Source: Brevibacillus reuszeri (GTDB taxonomy: Bacteria > Bacillota > Bacilli > Brevibacillales > Brevibacillaceae). From it: a DNA stretch of 64,000 nt. The position numbers and the translations under genes were made by a program. The notes beneath the pieces were generated by a model that ran no database searches, was not told the DNA's origin, and worked only from the letters and a program-made list of their open reading frames with translations. Position 1 is the stretch's first letter. Every line of letters starts with the position of its first letter. Shown here piece by piece: positions 9,622 through 18,020 of this stretch. The stretch lies in NCBI RefSeq assembly GCF_002897295.1, contig NZ_BEXF01000010.1, positions 124,001 to 188,000 of the forward strand, read 5' to 3'.

Positions 9622-9645
9622 CTTGTGAACCTCCTGATACAATTG

Positions 9646-9660
9646 CTAGGTCGGACCTAG
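9646..9660. promoter_or_regulatory. 15-base perfect palindrome upstream of murB
   Basis: CTAGGTC-G-GACCTAG is a perfect 7-bp inverted repeat around one base, centred about 30 bases upstream of the murB start. On the minus strand, weak promoter-like boxes lie just upstream (CTGTCA, 17 bases, CATAGT). The arrangement fits an operator just downstream of an internal promoter for murB-murA-divIB. No regulator can be assigned from sequence. Confidence 0.4.
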
Positions 9661-9724
9661 GTCTTCTCACGTGTTTGCTCTATACTATGCATACGCCCAG
9701 ATAGCGTGACAGTCGCCCATCCGA

Positions 9725-10828
9725 TCATTTCTTGCGAGCAATCGCTGCCAGCTGTCCTACAATTTCTGTCGCTGCGTTAGGCATTCCTAGAGATAGAGAG
9801 GACTTCTTCATTTGCTCCCATCGCTTCGCATCACCAAGCAGTGCAGACAATGCTTGCAGCAGACTCTCTCCGGTCAAATCCCGCTCTACAATGACTTGCG
9901 CCGCTCCCGCTTTTTCCAGGCCACGAGCATTTTTTTCCTGATGGTTATTCGTTACATAAGGAGACGGAATCAAAATCGCCGGAACCCCAAGAGCCGTCAC
10001 TTCTGCCAGGGTTGATGCCCCAGCGCGTCCTACCAGTATATGGGTTGCCGCTAAAACATCCGGCATATTGTGGACGAAAGGAAGCACCGTAATGTTCGTG
10101 GAAATATCGTCCATTTGCTCTAGCTCAGCAGAAATCTTCTCGTAGTGCACGTCCCCTGTTACATACACAAAATGAGTATCGGTAAAATTGCGCAGCTGCA
10201 ACGCCATGGCGACCACCGCTTCGTTGATTGCCCGAGCACCGCGGCTGCCCCCGAAAATCAATACGATTTTTTTACCTGCATCCACGCCCAAAAAGCTACG
10301 ACCCGCATCTGCATTCCCGTGCATGACCTCTGTCGCACGCGGATTCCCGGTCAGCACCGTTTTGGACGAGGGGAAAAAGGCTAGAGACTCGGAAAACGAA
10401 ACAGCTACCTTGGTAACCGATCGAGACAAAAATTTGTTGGTCAGGCCCGGCACCACATTTTGCTCGTGAATCATGGTAGGGATTCCAAGCTTCGCTGCTG
10501 CGTAAACAACTGGACCGCATACGTAGCCACCTGTACCAATAACGACATCTGGTCGAAACTCGCGGAGCATTTTTTTTGAATCGGCTACTGCCCGAAAAAA
10601 TTTCCAAAGCGTCTTCACATTATCCAGAGTCAGCTTTCTTTTTAAACCGCTGATCTCGACGGACTGAAACGGAATTTCTGTACGTGGAACCAGCTGTGCT
10701 TCCAGCCCATGCTTACTGCCGATATACAAAAAGGCAGCCTGCGGATGTTGGCGAGAAACTTCTCTCGCCACCGCAAGCGCCGGATAAATATGCCCACCTG
10801 TGCCACCGCCTGTTAGGACGACGCGCAT
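9725..10828 (-). CDS. murG: MurG, lipid I to lipid II GlcNAc transferase
   Basis: MurG is the peripheral membrane glycosyltransferase that adds GlcNAc from UDP-GlcNAc to lipid I. The N-terminal G loop GGGTGGHIYPALAVA is present, as are GTGGYVCGPVVYAA, HEQNVVPGLTNK, IFGGSRGARAIN and the donor-site region VGRAGASTLAEVTALG. The length (367) is usual. SD GGAAGGTG precedes the ATG. It lies between spoVE and murB as in Bacillus. Confidence 0.97.
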   Translation of the reverse strand: MRVVLTGGGTGGHIYPALAVAREVSRQHPQAAFLYIGSKHGLEAQLVPRTEIPFQSVEISGLKRKLTLDNVKTLWKFFRAVADSKKMLREFRPDVVIGTGGYVCGPVVYAAAKLGIPTMIHEQNVVPGLTNKFLSRSVTKVAVSFSESLAFFPSSKTVLTGNPRATEVMHGNADAGRSFLGVDAGKKIVLIFGGSRGARAINEAVVAMALQLRNFTDTHFVYVTGDVHYEKISAELEQMDDISTNITVLPFVHNMPDVLAATHILVGRAGASTLAEVTALGVPAILIPSPYVTNNHQEKNARGLEKAGAAQVIVERDLTGESLLQALSALLGDAKRWEQMKKSSLSLGMPNAATEIVGQLAAIARKK

Positions 10829-10891
10829 ACGATCACACCTTCCATAAACGTTGCTCTATGTTACTTCGTCTTACTCCATCATAAGCGTTTT

Positions 10892-11986
10892 TTATCGCGA
10901 AAACCGCGAAATATTTAACAAGACTCCGACACCTGTCAGCATTAGCGTCAATGATGATCCACCATAGCTTAAAAAAGGCAGCGTGATGCCCGTTACAGGA
11001 AACATCCCGGTAACGACCCCGATATTAATGACGACCTGAATCGCGATCATCCCGATAATTCCGAGCGCGAGAAGACTGCCGAATAAATCTGGCGCCGTTA
11101 TCGCCGTTCTCATTCCTCGCCACAACAGCAGCAGGAACAAAAGGAGAATCAACGTCCCACCTATGAAGCCCAGCTCCTCAGCCACAATGGAAAAAATAAA
11201 ATCATTGTATGGCTCTGGAAGATACAAATGCTTTTGTCTGCTCTGACCAAGGCCTAAACCCAAAAGCCCTCCTGGACCAATAGCGTACAATGACTGGATA
11301 ATTTGATACCCCGTGTCAAGCGGGTCTGACCACGGATCGAGAAAGGAGGTGATCCGCTTGATCCGATAGGGTGCTGATAAGACCAATCCGATAAAACCAG
11401 CTACGCCAAGCATGCCAAGACCAGCAAAATGGCTTACCCTTGCTCCGGAGGCAAAAATCATGATAACTGCCGTACCCATCAATACCGTTCCTGTTCCGAG
11501 GTCAGGCTGCAGCATGATCAGCCCGAAGCACACAGTCGGAATACCTAGAGCAGGAACCAACCCCTTGCGAAACAGGACGATTTGCTTTTGGTTGTCTGAC
11601 AGCCACTTCGCCAGGAAGGCAACGACACCCAGCTTGGCAAATTCACCCGGCTGAATCCCGAATGCGCCAAACCCGAGCCAGCTTTTTGAACCGTTCACTT
11701 CAATCCCGATAATCAAAACTAGTACGAGAAGACCCAAGCTCGCGATAAACCCTACTTTGGCCCACTGCTTCCAAACCCAGTAGTCGATGTTCATCGTAAT
11801 GTACATAGATGTAATACCGAGCAGCGCGAAGATCAATTGGCGCTTGGCAAAAAAGTAAGGATCGGAAAAAGGCGGCTTTTGAGCCACAATCGCACTGGCG
11901 CTGTACACCATCACGATGCCAATTCCCAATAAAAAAAGTGTTGCAAAAATAATTACAAAGTCGGGGGCAGAGCGTACCTTGCTCAT
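10892..11986 (-). CDS. spoVE: SEDS family peptidoglycan polymerase SpoVE/FtsW
   Basis: This 10-transmembrane SEDS protein polymerises glycan strands together with a class B PBP. SEDS hallmarks are visible: MVYSASAI, a long hydrophobic core, LGFGAFGIQPGEFAKLG, the PDLGTG motif and the C-terminal PFLSYGGSSL. The position between murD and murG equals that of spoVE in B. subtilis, where it acts in spore cortex synthesis with SpoVD, itself encoded here. Sequence alone does not separate a sporulation role from the vegetative FtsW role, and a separate ftsW may exist elsewhere. Confidence 0.93.
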   Translation of the reverse strand: MSKVRSAPDFVIIFATLFLLGIGIVMVYSASAIVAQKPPFSDPYFFAKRQLIFALLGITSMYITMNIDYWVWKQWAKVGFIASLGLLVLVLIIGIEVNGSKSWLGFGAFGIQPGEFAKLGVVAFLAKWLSDNQKQIVLFRKGLVPALGIPTVCFGLIMLQPDLGTGTVLMGTAVIMIFASGARVSHFAGLGMLGVAGFIGLVLSAPYRIKRITSFLDPWSDPLDTGYQIIQSLYAIGPGGLLGLGLGQSRQKHLYLPEPYNDFIFSIVAEELGFIGGTLILLLFLLLLWRGMRTAITAPDLFGSLLALGIIGMIAIQVVINIGVVTGMFPVTGITLPFLSYGGSSLTLMLTGVGVLLNISRFSR

Positions 11987-12052
11987 TGTGCCAGGTCATC
12001 CTTTCTCACGCCGTCCCGATCAATAAGTTCTACCATGAAGCAGTCTGGGACG

Positions 12053-13417
12053 TTATGCTAGGCTTGTTTTAAGTCTATGCACGCCGTCCTTAAACATGCT
12101 CCCCCTGACCTCAAACGAAGGAAACATGTCCCAGCTCGCACACGCCGGGCTCAGTAAAACCACATCCCCTGGTTGTGCTAATTGCGAAGCAGCAAGAACG
12201 GCTTTGTCCACAGTATCGACACGGATTCGCTCATTAATCCCTGCTTCTTCTGCCCGTTCTAGCAAAATAGGTGCCGTTTCACCGATCGCAACTACTGCTT
12301 TGACCCTGCCAGAGATCACAGGGAGCAATTCTCGAAAGTCTACTCCCCGATCAAGTCCTCCGCATATCCAAACAACCGGCTCCTTGCACGCCTGTAAAGC
12401 CCTGGAAGCCGCTTCCGGATTGGTTGCCTTTGAATCATTAAAATAGTTGACACCATTAATCGATGCTACAAACTCCATCCGATGCTCTACTCCCGCAAAG
12501 GTAGAAAGAACGGTAACAATCGATTGCTTGTCCGCTCCTGCCAAGAGCGTCACCAGGATCGCTGCCAATGCGTTGTCCACATGGGGTACAGTAATGTCCT
12601 TGACCGCCATGATCTCTTCAACACGGCCCTCTCCATCCGCGTACACAATCATTCCGTCTTTTACATAAGCACCCCTGGACACTTCCTGCGTTTTGCTAAA
12701 GAAATATGTACGAGCAGCCAAATGTCCACACTGATTCACTATCTCAGACTGGTCGTAGGGAAGAATGGCGACATCCTCCTCTGTCTGATTCGCAAACAGC
12801 TTCAGCTTTGCATCCAAATACTCTTCCATCGAATGATGGTAGTCCAGATGCGCCGGATACAGGTTTAACAGGACCCCGATATGTGGACGGAACTCTTTTG
12901 TTCCCATCAATTGAAAGCTGCTCAGCTCCGCTACCAGCCATTCATCCGGCTGAGCTGTTTCCGCAAGCCCGCACAATACTGTTCCAATGTTTCCGCCGAC
13001 CATAGACGAAATATTGGCCTGCTTCAAGATGAGACCAACTAGCGTCGTTGTCGTAGTCTTTCCGTTGGAGCCGGTGATCCCGATAATCGGCGCTTTCGCG
13101 ATTTTGTACGCAAGCTCTACCTCTGTAACTACCGGAATCCCCAGTTCAAGCGCACGAGCTACCGGTGCAGCTTCATAGGGTATCCCCGGGTTTTTGACCA
13201 GAAGAGACACTCCCGAATGTACGAGATCATCCGGATGATAGCCGCAAATTACGGTGATGCCAAGCGCCTCCAGCTCTTCTGCTCCTGGCGATTCTTCGCG
13301 CGGCTTACGGTCATTGACGACGACATGCGCACCAAAGCGGTGTAACAGCTTTGCCACTGCCACACCGCTTTTAGCCATTCCTAAGACGACAACTTGTTTA
13401 TCTTGATAGTCCATCAT
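12053..13417 (-). CDS. murD: UDP-MurNAc-L-Ala:D-Glu ligase MurD
   Basis: MurD adds D-glutamate to UDP-MurNAc-L-alanine with ATP hydrolysis. The N-terminal Rossmann-like domain starts [17 protein letters not shown]. The ATP P-loop is [22 protein letters not shown] and [12 protein letters not shown] are typical Mur ligase signatures. It is 454 residues, normal for the family. The start overlaps the mraY stop by four bases (ATGA), with SD AGGTGG upstream, so translation is coupled to mraY. A second ATG directly follows the first. Confidence 0.97.
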   Translation of the reverse strand: MMDYQDKQVVVLGMAKSGVAVAKLLHRFGAHVVVNDRKPREESPGAEELEALGITVICGYHPDDLVHSGVSLLVKNPGIPYEAAPVARALELGIPVVTEVELAYKIAKAPIIGITGSNGKTTTTTLVGLILKQANISSMVGGNIGTVLCGLAETAQPDEWLVAELSSFQLMGTKEFRPHIGVLLNLYPAHLDYHHSMEEYLDAKLKLFANQTEEDVAILPYDQSEIVNQCGHLAARTYFFSKTQEVSRGAYVKDGMIVYADGEGRVEEIMAVKDITVPHVDNALAAILVTLLAGADKQSIVTVLSTFAGVEHRMEFVASINGVNYFNDSKATNPEAASRALQACKEPVVWICGGLDRGVDFRELLPVISGRVKAVVAIGETAPILLERAEEAGINERIRVDTVDKAVLAASQLAQPGDVVLLSPACASWDMFPSFEVRGSMFKDGVHRLKTSLA

Positions 13418-14385
13418 CTGATTGTCACCACCTCAAGGTATACACCCAGTCCAGCAAAAAAGATTCCCACCAGCCAAAAAGTCACAACGACTCGCCACTC
13501 AGACCAGCCCGTGAGTTCGAAATGGTGATGAAGAGGACTCATGCGGAAAATCCGCTTTCCTCTCGTTTTAAAAGAAATGACCTGAATGATTACAGAAAGC
13601 GTCTCAACAACAAACACGCCACCAATGATCGCTAAAAGCAGCTCGGTTTTCGTCATTATCGCGATTGCTGCAAGAGCACCCCCCAGCCCCAATGAGCCTG
13701 TATCACCCATGAATACTCGCGCTGGATGAGCGTTGAAGACGAGGAACCCTAATACCGCACCGACCACGGCTGCACTGAAAATAGCCGTATCGTAATCCTG
13801 TCCAAACCAGGCAATAATCGCATACGCGCCAAAGGCAATTGCGCCTGTCCCCGCCAGCAATCCGTCCAAGCCGTCGGTAATGTTGACAGCATTAGTCGTC
13901 CCCACTAGAAGGAATAAGAGGAACGGGAAGTAAAAATAACCAAGCTCAAGCTTCCATTCCGTGCCTGGAAAATGCAGCGATGTATCATGTCCCATCATGT
14001 ACAACAGAATATAGGCACCAATACCGAGCAAAATTTGACCTGCGAATTTTTGCTTTGCCGTCAAACCCAGATTGCGTTTCTTTCTGATTTTAATATAGTC
14101 ATCCAAAAATCCGATCAAACCGTAACCGAGTGTCACCAAGAGCAAAAAATACACTTTCATTCCCACATTGGCAAACTTCAGTACCGTAAAAATGAGTGCC
14201 AAAAGAATGATGGTTCCCCCCATCGTAGGGGTTCCTGCCTTCTTATAATGGGACTGTGGTCCTTCTTCCCGGATTGCCTGCCCAAACTTCAGACGGCGAA
14301 GGAACGGGATAAATAGTGGTCCGATAAGTACAGCGATGAGAAACGCGGCGACGATCGTGACGATGAGTACGTTGTCAGCGAACAT
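13414..14385 (-). CDS. mraY: Phospho-MurNAc-pentapeptide translocase MraY
   Basis: MraY is the integral membrane enzyme that makes lipid I by moving phospho-MurNAc-pentapeptide to undecaprenyl phosphate. The 323-residue sequence has about ten hydrophobic segments and the catalytic motifs GFLDDYIKI (Asp-Asp), [12 protein letters not shown] and [19 protein letters not shown] lies upstream of the ATG. It sits between murE and murD, overlapping murD by 4 bases. Confidence 0.98.
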   Translation of the reverse strand: MFADNVLIVTIVAAFLIAVLIGPLFIPFLRRLKFGQAIREEGPQSHYKKAGTPTMGGTIILLALIFTVLKFANVGMKVYFLLLVTLGYGLIGFLDDYIKIRKKRNLGLTAKQKFAGQILLGIGAYILLYMMGHDTSLHFPGTEWKLELGYFYFPFLLFLLVGTTNAVNITDGLDGLLAGTGAIAFGAYAIIAWFGQDYDTAIFSAAVVGAVLGFLVFNAHPARVFMGDTGSLGLGGALAAIAIMTKTELLLAIIGGVFVVETLSVIIQVISFKTRGKRIFRMSPLHHHFELTGWSEWRVVVTFWLVGIFFAGLGVYLEVVTIR

Positions 14386-14429
14386 GCCCGAACCTCCTTT
14401 CTTTCGATGCTATTTGAATGCATCTGTCT

Positions 14430-15908
14430 TTATTCTTGGTTGTACCGGGCGATCGCTTCACGTGCTACCTCACGATCGTCGAAGGGCAATACTTCCGATT
14501 TAATAATCTGGTACGTTTCATGACCTTTTCCTGCGATCAGGATGACATCCTCAGCTTTTGCAAGTGAAACCGCATGACTAATAGCTTCACGTCTGTCGAC
14601 AACGGACGTATAGCTGTCTTTTGGTACTGCAGTAAGGCCTGCCAGCATATCGTCGATAATCGCCTGCGGCTCCTCAGAGCGAGGATTATCTGATGTTAAG
14701 ACGGTCATATCCGCATACTTTGTTGCAATCTGTGCCATTATTGGGCGCTTGGTACGATCGCGATCTCCGCCGCAGCCAACGACACAGAAAATCCGCCCTT
14801 TGGCAAATTCCTTTACAGTCATCAGAGCGTTTTCCAAGCTGTCCGGTGTATGTGAATAATCGACCAGTACGGCAAACGGCTGACCTGCTTCAACAGCCTC
14901 AAATCGCCCATTTACACCAGCTACGGCTTCCAGACTGGCTTTGATATCTTCCAGTTTGATTCCTTCAGCCAATGTAACCGCGATTGCTGCAAGTGCGTTA
15001 TATACATTGAACTTACCCATCATCCGCAGGTTAAAGCGAATTCTGCCAGCAAACGTATGGGCTGTAAAAGAAGTACCCTTGCTCGTAATTTCAATATCAG
15101 TGGCCCGCACATCAGCCGCTCGATCAATTCCATAAGTGACGACTCTGGCAGGAGTAACAGTCGCATACAGCTCTGAGGCATCGTCATCTGCGTTTAATAC
15201 AGCCGTCTTGATACTATCAGGATCGTACGTATTCCCGAGCTGAGAAAAGAGCAGAGATTTTGCATAGCGATAGTTATCCATCGTTTTGTGGTAATCCAGG
15301 TGATCCTGCGTCAGGTTCGTAAACACGGCAGTATGGATATTGCAGCCGCGTACTCGCCCCAGCTCAAGGGCATGTGAGGACACCTCGATTATCGCGTAGT
15401 CTGTGTTCACATCGCACATGCGACGGAAGCTTCGCTGTAGGTCTACTGCGTCAGGAGTCGTATTTTTTACTTCTTCTGTGACATCGCCAATCCTCATGTG
15501 AATCGTACCGATCAACCCAGTTTGTTTGCGCTGATCACGCAAAATCTTGTCGATCAGATGAGTAGTGGTCGTCTTTCCATTAGTCCCAGTCACACCAATC
15601 ACTTTCAATTCACGTGTGGGAGAACCGAAAATACGATCAGCCAGCATCGCCATTGCCCGCCGAGTATCCGGCACTTTGACAATGGTTGCTGGCACGTCCA
15701 GATCTTTTTCGGATAGCACAGCAACGGCTCCGTTGTTAACCGCTTGAGCCGCAAACGTATGTCCATCCACGGTATACCCAGTCAGACAAACAAACAAGAA
15801 GCCGGGTTTAACCTGGCGCGAGTCTGCTGTCAAACCAGTAATCTCCATGCTGTCATCCCCTGTAACCTGATATGGCAACAGCGGCATGAGCAGATCCCGT
15901 AGAAACAT
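14430..15908 (-). CDS. murE: UDP-MurNAc-tripeptide synthetase MurE (meso-DAP type)
   Basis: MurE adds the third stem-peptide residue. The P-loop is GVTGTNGKTTTTHLI, and the C-terminal domain contains DNPRSEEP; the DNPR motif is the known marker for meso-diaminopimelate specificity, so the wall is predicted to be A1-gamma type. ATG 15908 has GGGGTG about 8 bases upstream. The frame continues upstream to an ATG at 15968, but those residues (LVQIGKFLSILVGEW) are not typical. A TATACT -10-like box lies about 30 bases upstream of the chosen start, too weak to list on its own. Confidence 0.96.
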   Translation of the reverse strand: MFLRDLLMPLLPYQVTGDDSMEITGLTADSRQVKPGFLFVCLTGYTVDGHTFAAQAVNNGAVAVLSEKDLDVPATIVKVPDTRRAMAMLADRIFGSPTRELKVIGVTGTNGKTTTTHLIDKILRDQRKQTGLIGTIHMRIGDVTEEVKNTTPDAVDLQRSFRRMCDVNTDYAIIEVSSHALELGRVRGCNIHTAVFTNLTQDHLDYHKTMDNYRYAKSLLFSQLGNTYDPDSIKTAVLNADDDASELYATVTPARVVTYGIDRAADVRATDIEITSKGTSFTAHTFAGRIRFNLRMMGKFNVYNALAAIAVTLAEGIKLEDIKASLEAVAGVNGRFEAVEAGQPFAVLVDYSHTPDSLENALMTVKEFAKGRIFCVVGCGGDRDRTKRPIMAQIATKYADMTVLTSDNPRSEEPQAIIDDMLAGLTAVPKDSYTSVVDRREAISHAVSLAKAEDVILIAGKGHETYQIIKSEVLPFDDREVAREAIARYNQE

Positions 15909-16028
15909 GAAACAGGCACCCCATTCTCCAACTAGTATAGACAAAAATTTACCAATTTGTACAAGCACAAAGACAGAGCGTCCGTAGACAAGCCTACTTC
16001 CCTCCGCCTTCGAAATCTCATTTTATAG

Positions 16029-17957
16029 CTAATTGTTCAATTTGTCACCAAGATGGATACGAATTTTTCCGCCCTCTTCGATTTTTACACCAGCAGCGGG
16101 CGATTGAGCGATGACGTACTTTCCTTTTCCCGATACAACCAGAGGGAGAGTCTCGTACGTTGTGACGACATCCTTCATTGTTTGACCTACCATATTGGGC
16201 ACCTCTATCGGTTCTTTTTCACCAAGTGCCTTGTTGATCTCCTTGGAAATGCCGTCCTTGCGTTTTGGAACATCCAAATGCTGCAAAGAGGACTCAATGA
16301 TGCTTTTCACGCTTGGGGCTGCGATCAAGCCACCAAATGCGAGAGCCTTCGGATTATCGACGGCAAAATAGACGAGGATTTGCGGATCATCTGCTGGGGC
16401 AAAGCCAATAAACGAAACAATATACTCTCCGTCCATGTAGCGCCCGTTCTTTACTTTTTGCGCCGTACCTGTCTTTCCGCCTACGCGGTAGCCTTCAATA
16501 TAGGCCTTGTTACCTGTTCCCCGAGCGACAACACTTTCCAGTGCGTAACGGACCTTGGCTGAGGTTTCTTCCGTAATGACTTGGCGTACTTCTGTCGGGA
16601 CCGTCATGCCTATGACGTCATGAGTAATGCCATCACGCCACTCTTTGGCGACATAAGGCTTCATCAGCTTGCCACCGTTGATTGCTGCAGCCACAGCAGC
16701 CATCTGCTGGATCGGGGTAACCGAAACCCCCTGCCCAAATGAAGTCGTGCCTAATTCCACGGGACCCACACGATTCAGATTGAATAACAAGCCATTCTCT
16801 TCGCCTATGAGGTCAATGCCTGTCTTTTGTCCAAAGCCAAATTTCTTGATGTATTCAAACAAGCGCTCTTTTTGCAGTCGTTGTCCCATCGTCACAAAGC
16901 CTGGGTTACACGAGTTCTCCACAACCTCAAGCATCGTCTCCTGACCGTGTCCCTGCCGTTTCCAGCAGCGCAATCGCTTGCCTGCGACGTTGATAAACCC
17001 GGGATCGTAGAAGCCTTCATTCAGGGTAATGACGCTCTCATTGAGCGCTGCAGCCAAGGTTACAATCTTAAAGGTAGAACCAGGCTCATACGTTTTCCAG
17101 ATGGGCAAATTTCGGTTGTATACTTCAACCGGATAGTTCCTGTATTGATCAGGCTGAAACGTAGGACGACTGCCCATTCCTAAAATCTCACCCGTCTTTG
17201 GGTTCATGGCGATCGCCAGCACATCATCTGGCTGATAGGCAACTACCGCTTGATCCAGCTCACGTTCAATAAAGGACTGTATGGTAGAATCGAGCGTTAA
17301 ATACATATCCATGCCGCTGACTGGGGCTACATAGTCTTCGGAACCACCTGGCATGACACGTCCTTTGGCATCAGATGGATACGAAATATGTCCTTTCGTT
17401 CCGTTTAGGAAAGGGTCATAAATTTTTTCCAGACCAGTCAAGCCTTGATTGTCAATCCCGGTGAAGCCCAAAATGTGTGCAGCCATTGTCCCGTTCGGAT
17501 AAAATCTCTTCGTGTCGCCGGCTAAGTAAATTCCAGGCATATTCAGCTCTTGGATCTTTTTAGCCTTTTCGACCGAAATCTTTTTTCCCCCGGGTATCTG
17601 GTTATTGCTCATCGCTTTTTTCGTAATGGCTTTGTAGACGTCTTCTTCTTTTTGTTCCAGGATCACAGAGAGCTGTTTGGCTGTCTCTTTCGGGTCTTTT
17701 ATTTGCGCGGGTACTGCTACAATCGTCGGCACACTCATATTGGAAACGAGTTCATTGCCATTTCGATCGAGAATACGCCCTCGATTCGGCTTGAAGTCAA
17801 TCTCGCGGTTCAAAAGATCATCTGCCATCTGAGCAAGCCCTGGTCCTTCCACTAATTGCACGTACCCAAGACGGGTAATGAGCGCAGAATACAGCACAAT
17901 CCCAATGATTAAAACCACAAAAATCCGGCGGCGTACAGTTGCATTGGATACCCGCAA
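16029..17957 (-). CDS. spoVD: Stage V sporulation protein D (class B PBP with PASTA domain)
   Basis: SpoVD is a membrane-anchored transpeptidase needed for spore cortex synthesis in Bacillus. It has an N-terminal transmembrane helix (IFVVLIIGIVLYSALI), a PBP dimerisation domain, and the transpeptidase motifs STFK (YEPGSTFKIV), SCN (VVENSCNPG) and KTGT (GGKTGTAQKV). A single C-terminal PASTA domain starts IEVPNMVGQTMKDVV. The likely start is TTG 17957, with GAGGGGGG 8 bases upstream; an ATG at 17996 lacks a good SD. It follows pbpB directly. The two genes are paralogues, and the order pbpB-spoVD-murE supports SpoVD over a second FtsI. Confidence 0.93.
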   Translation of the reverse strand: MRVSNATVRRRIFVVLIIGIVLYSALITRLGYVQLVEGPGLAQMADDLLNREIDFKPNRGRILDRNGNELVSNMSVPTIVAVPAQIKDPKETAKQLSVILEQKEEDVYKAITKKAMSNNQIPGGKKISVEKAKKIQELNMPGIYLAGDTKRFYPNGTMAAHILGFTGIDNQGLTGLEKIYDPFLNGTKGHISYPSDAKGRVMPGGSEDYVAPVSGMDMYLTLDSTIQSFIERELDQAVVAYQPDDVLAIAMNPKTGEILGMGSRPTFQPDQYRNYPVEVYNRNLPIWKTYEPGSTFKIVTLAAALNESVITLNEGFYDPGFINVAGKRLRCWKRQGHGQETMLEVVENSCNPGFVTMGQRLQKERLFEYIKKFGFGQKTGIDLIGEENGLLFNLNRVGPVELGTTSFGQGVSVTPIQQMAAVAAAINGGKLMKPYVAKEWRDGITHDVIGMTVPTEVRQVITEETSAKVRYALESVVARGTGNKAYIEGYRVGGKTGTAQKVKNGRYMDGEYIVSFIGFAPADDPQILVYFAVDNPKALAFGGLIAAPSVKSIIESSLQHLDVPKRKDGISKEINKALGEKEPIEVPNMVGQTMKDVVTTYETLPLVVSGKGKYVIAQSPAAGVKIEEGGKIRIHLGDKLNN

Positions 17958-18020
17958 AGCGAGTCCCCCCTCGAATAGGTTGTCTCCTTTTACCATATTC
18001 GTCGGGGGGACGGGTTAGAA

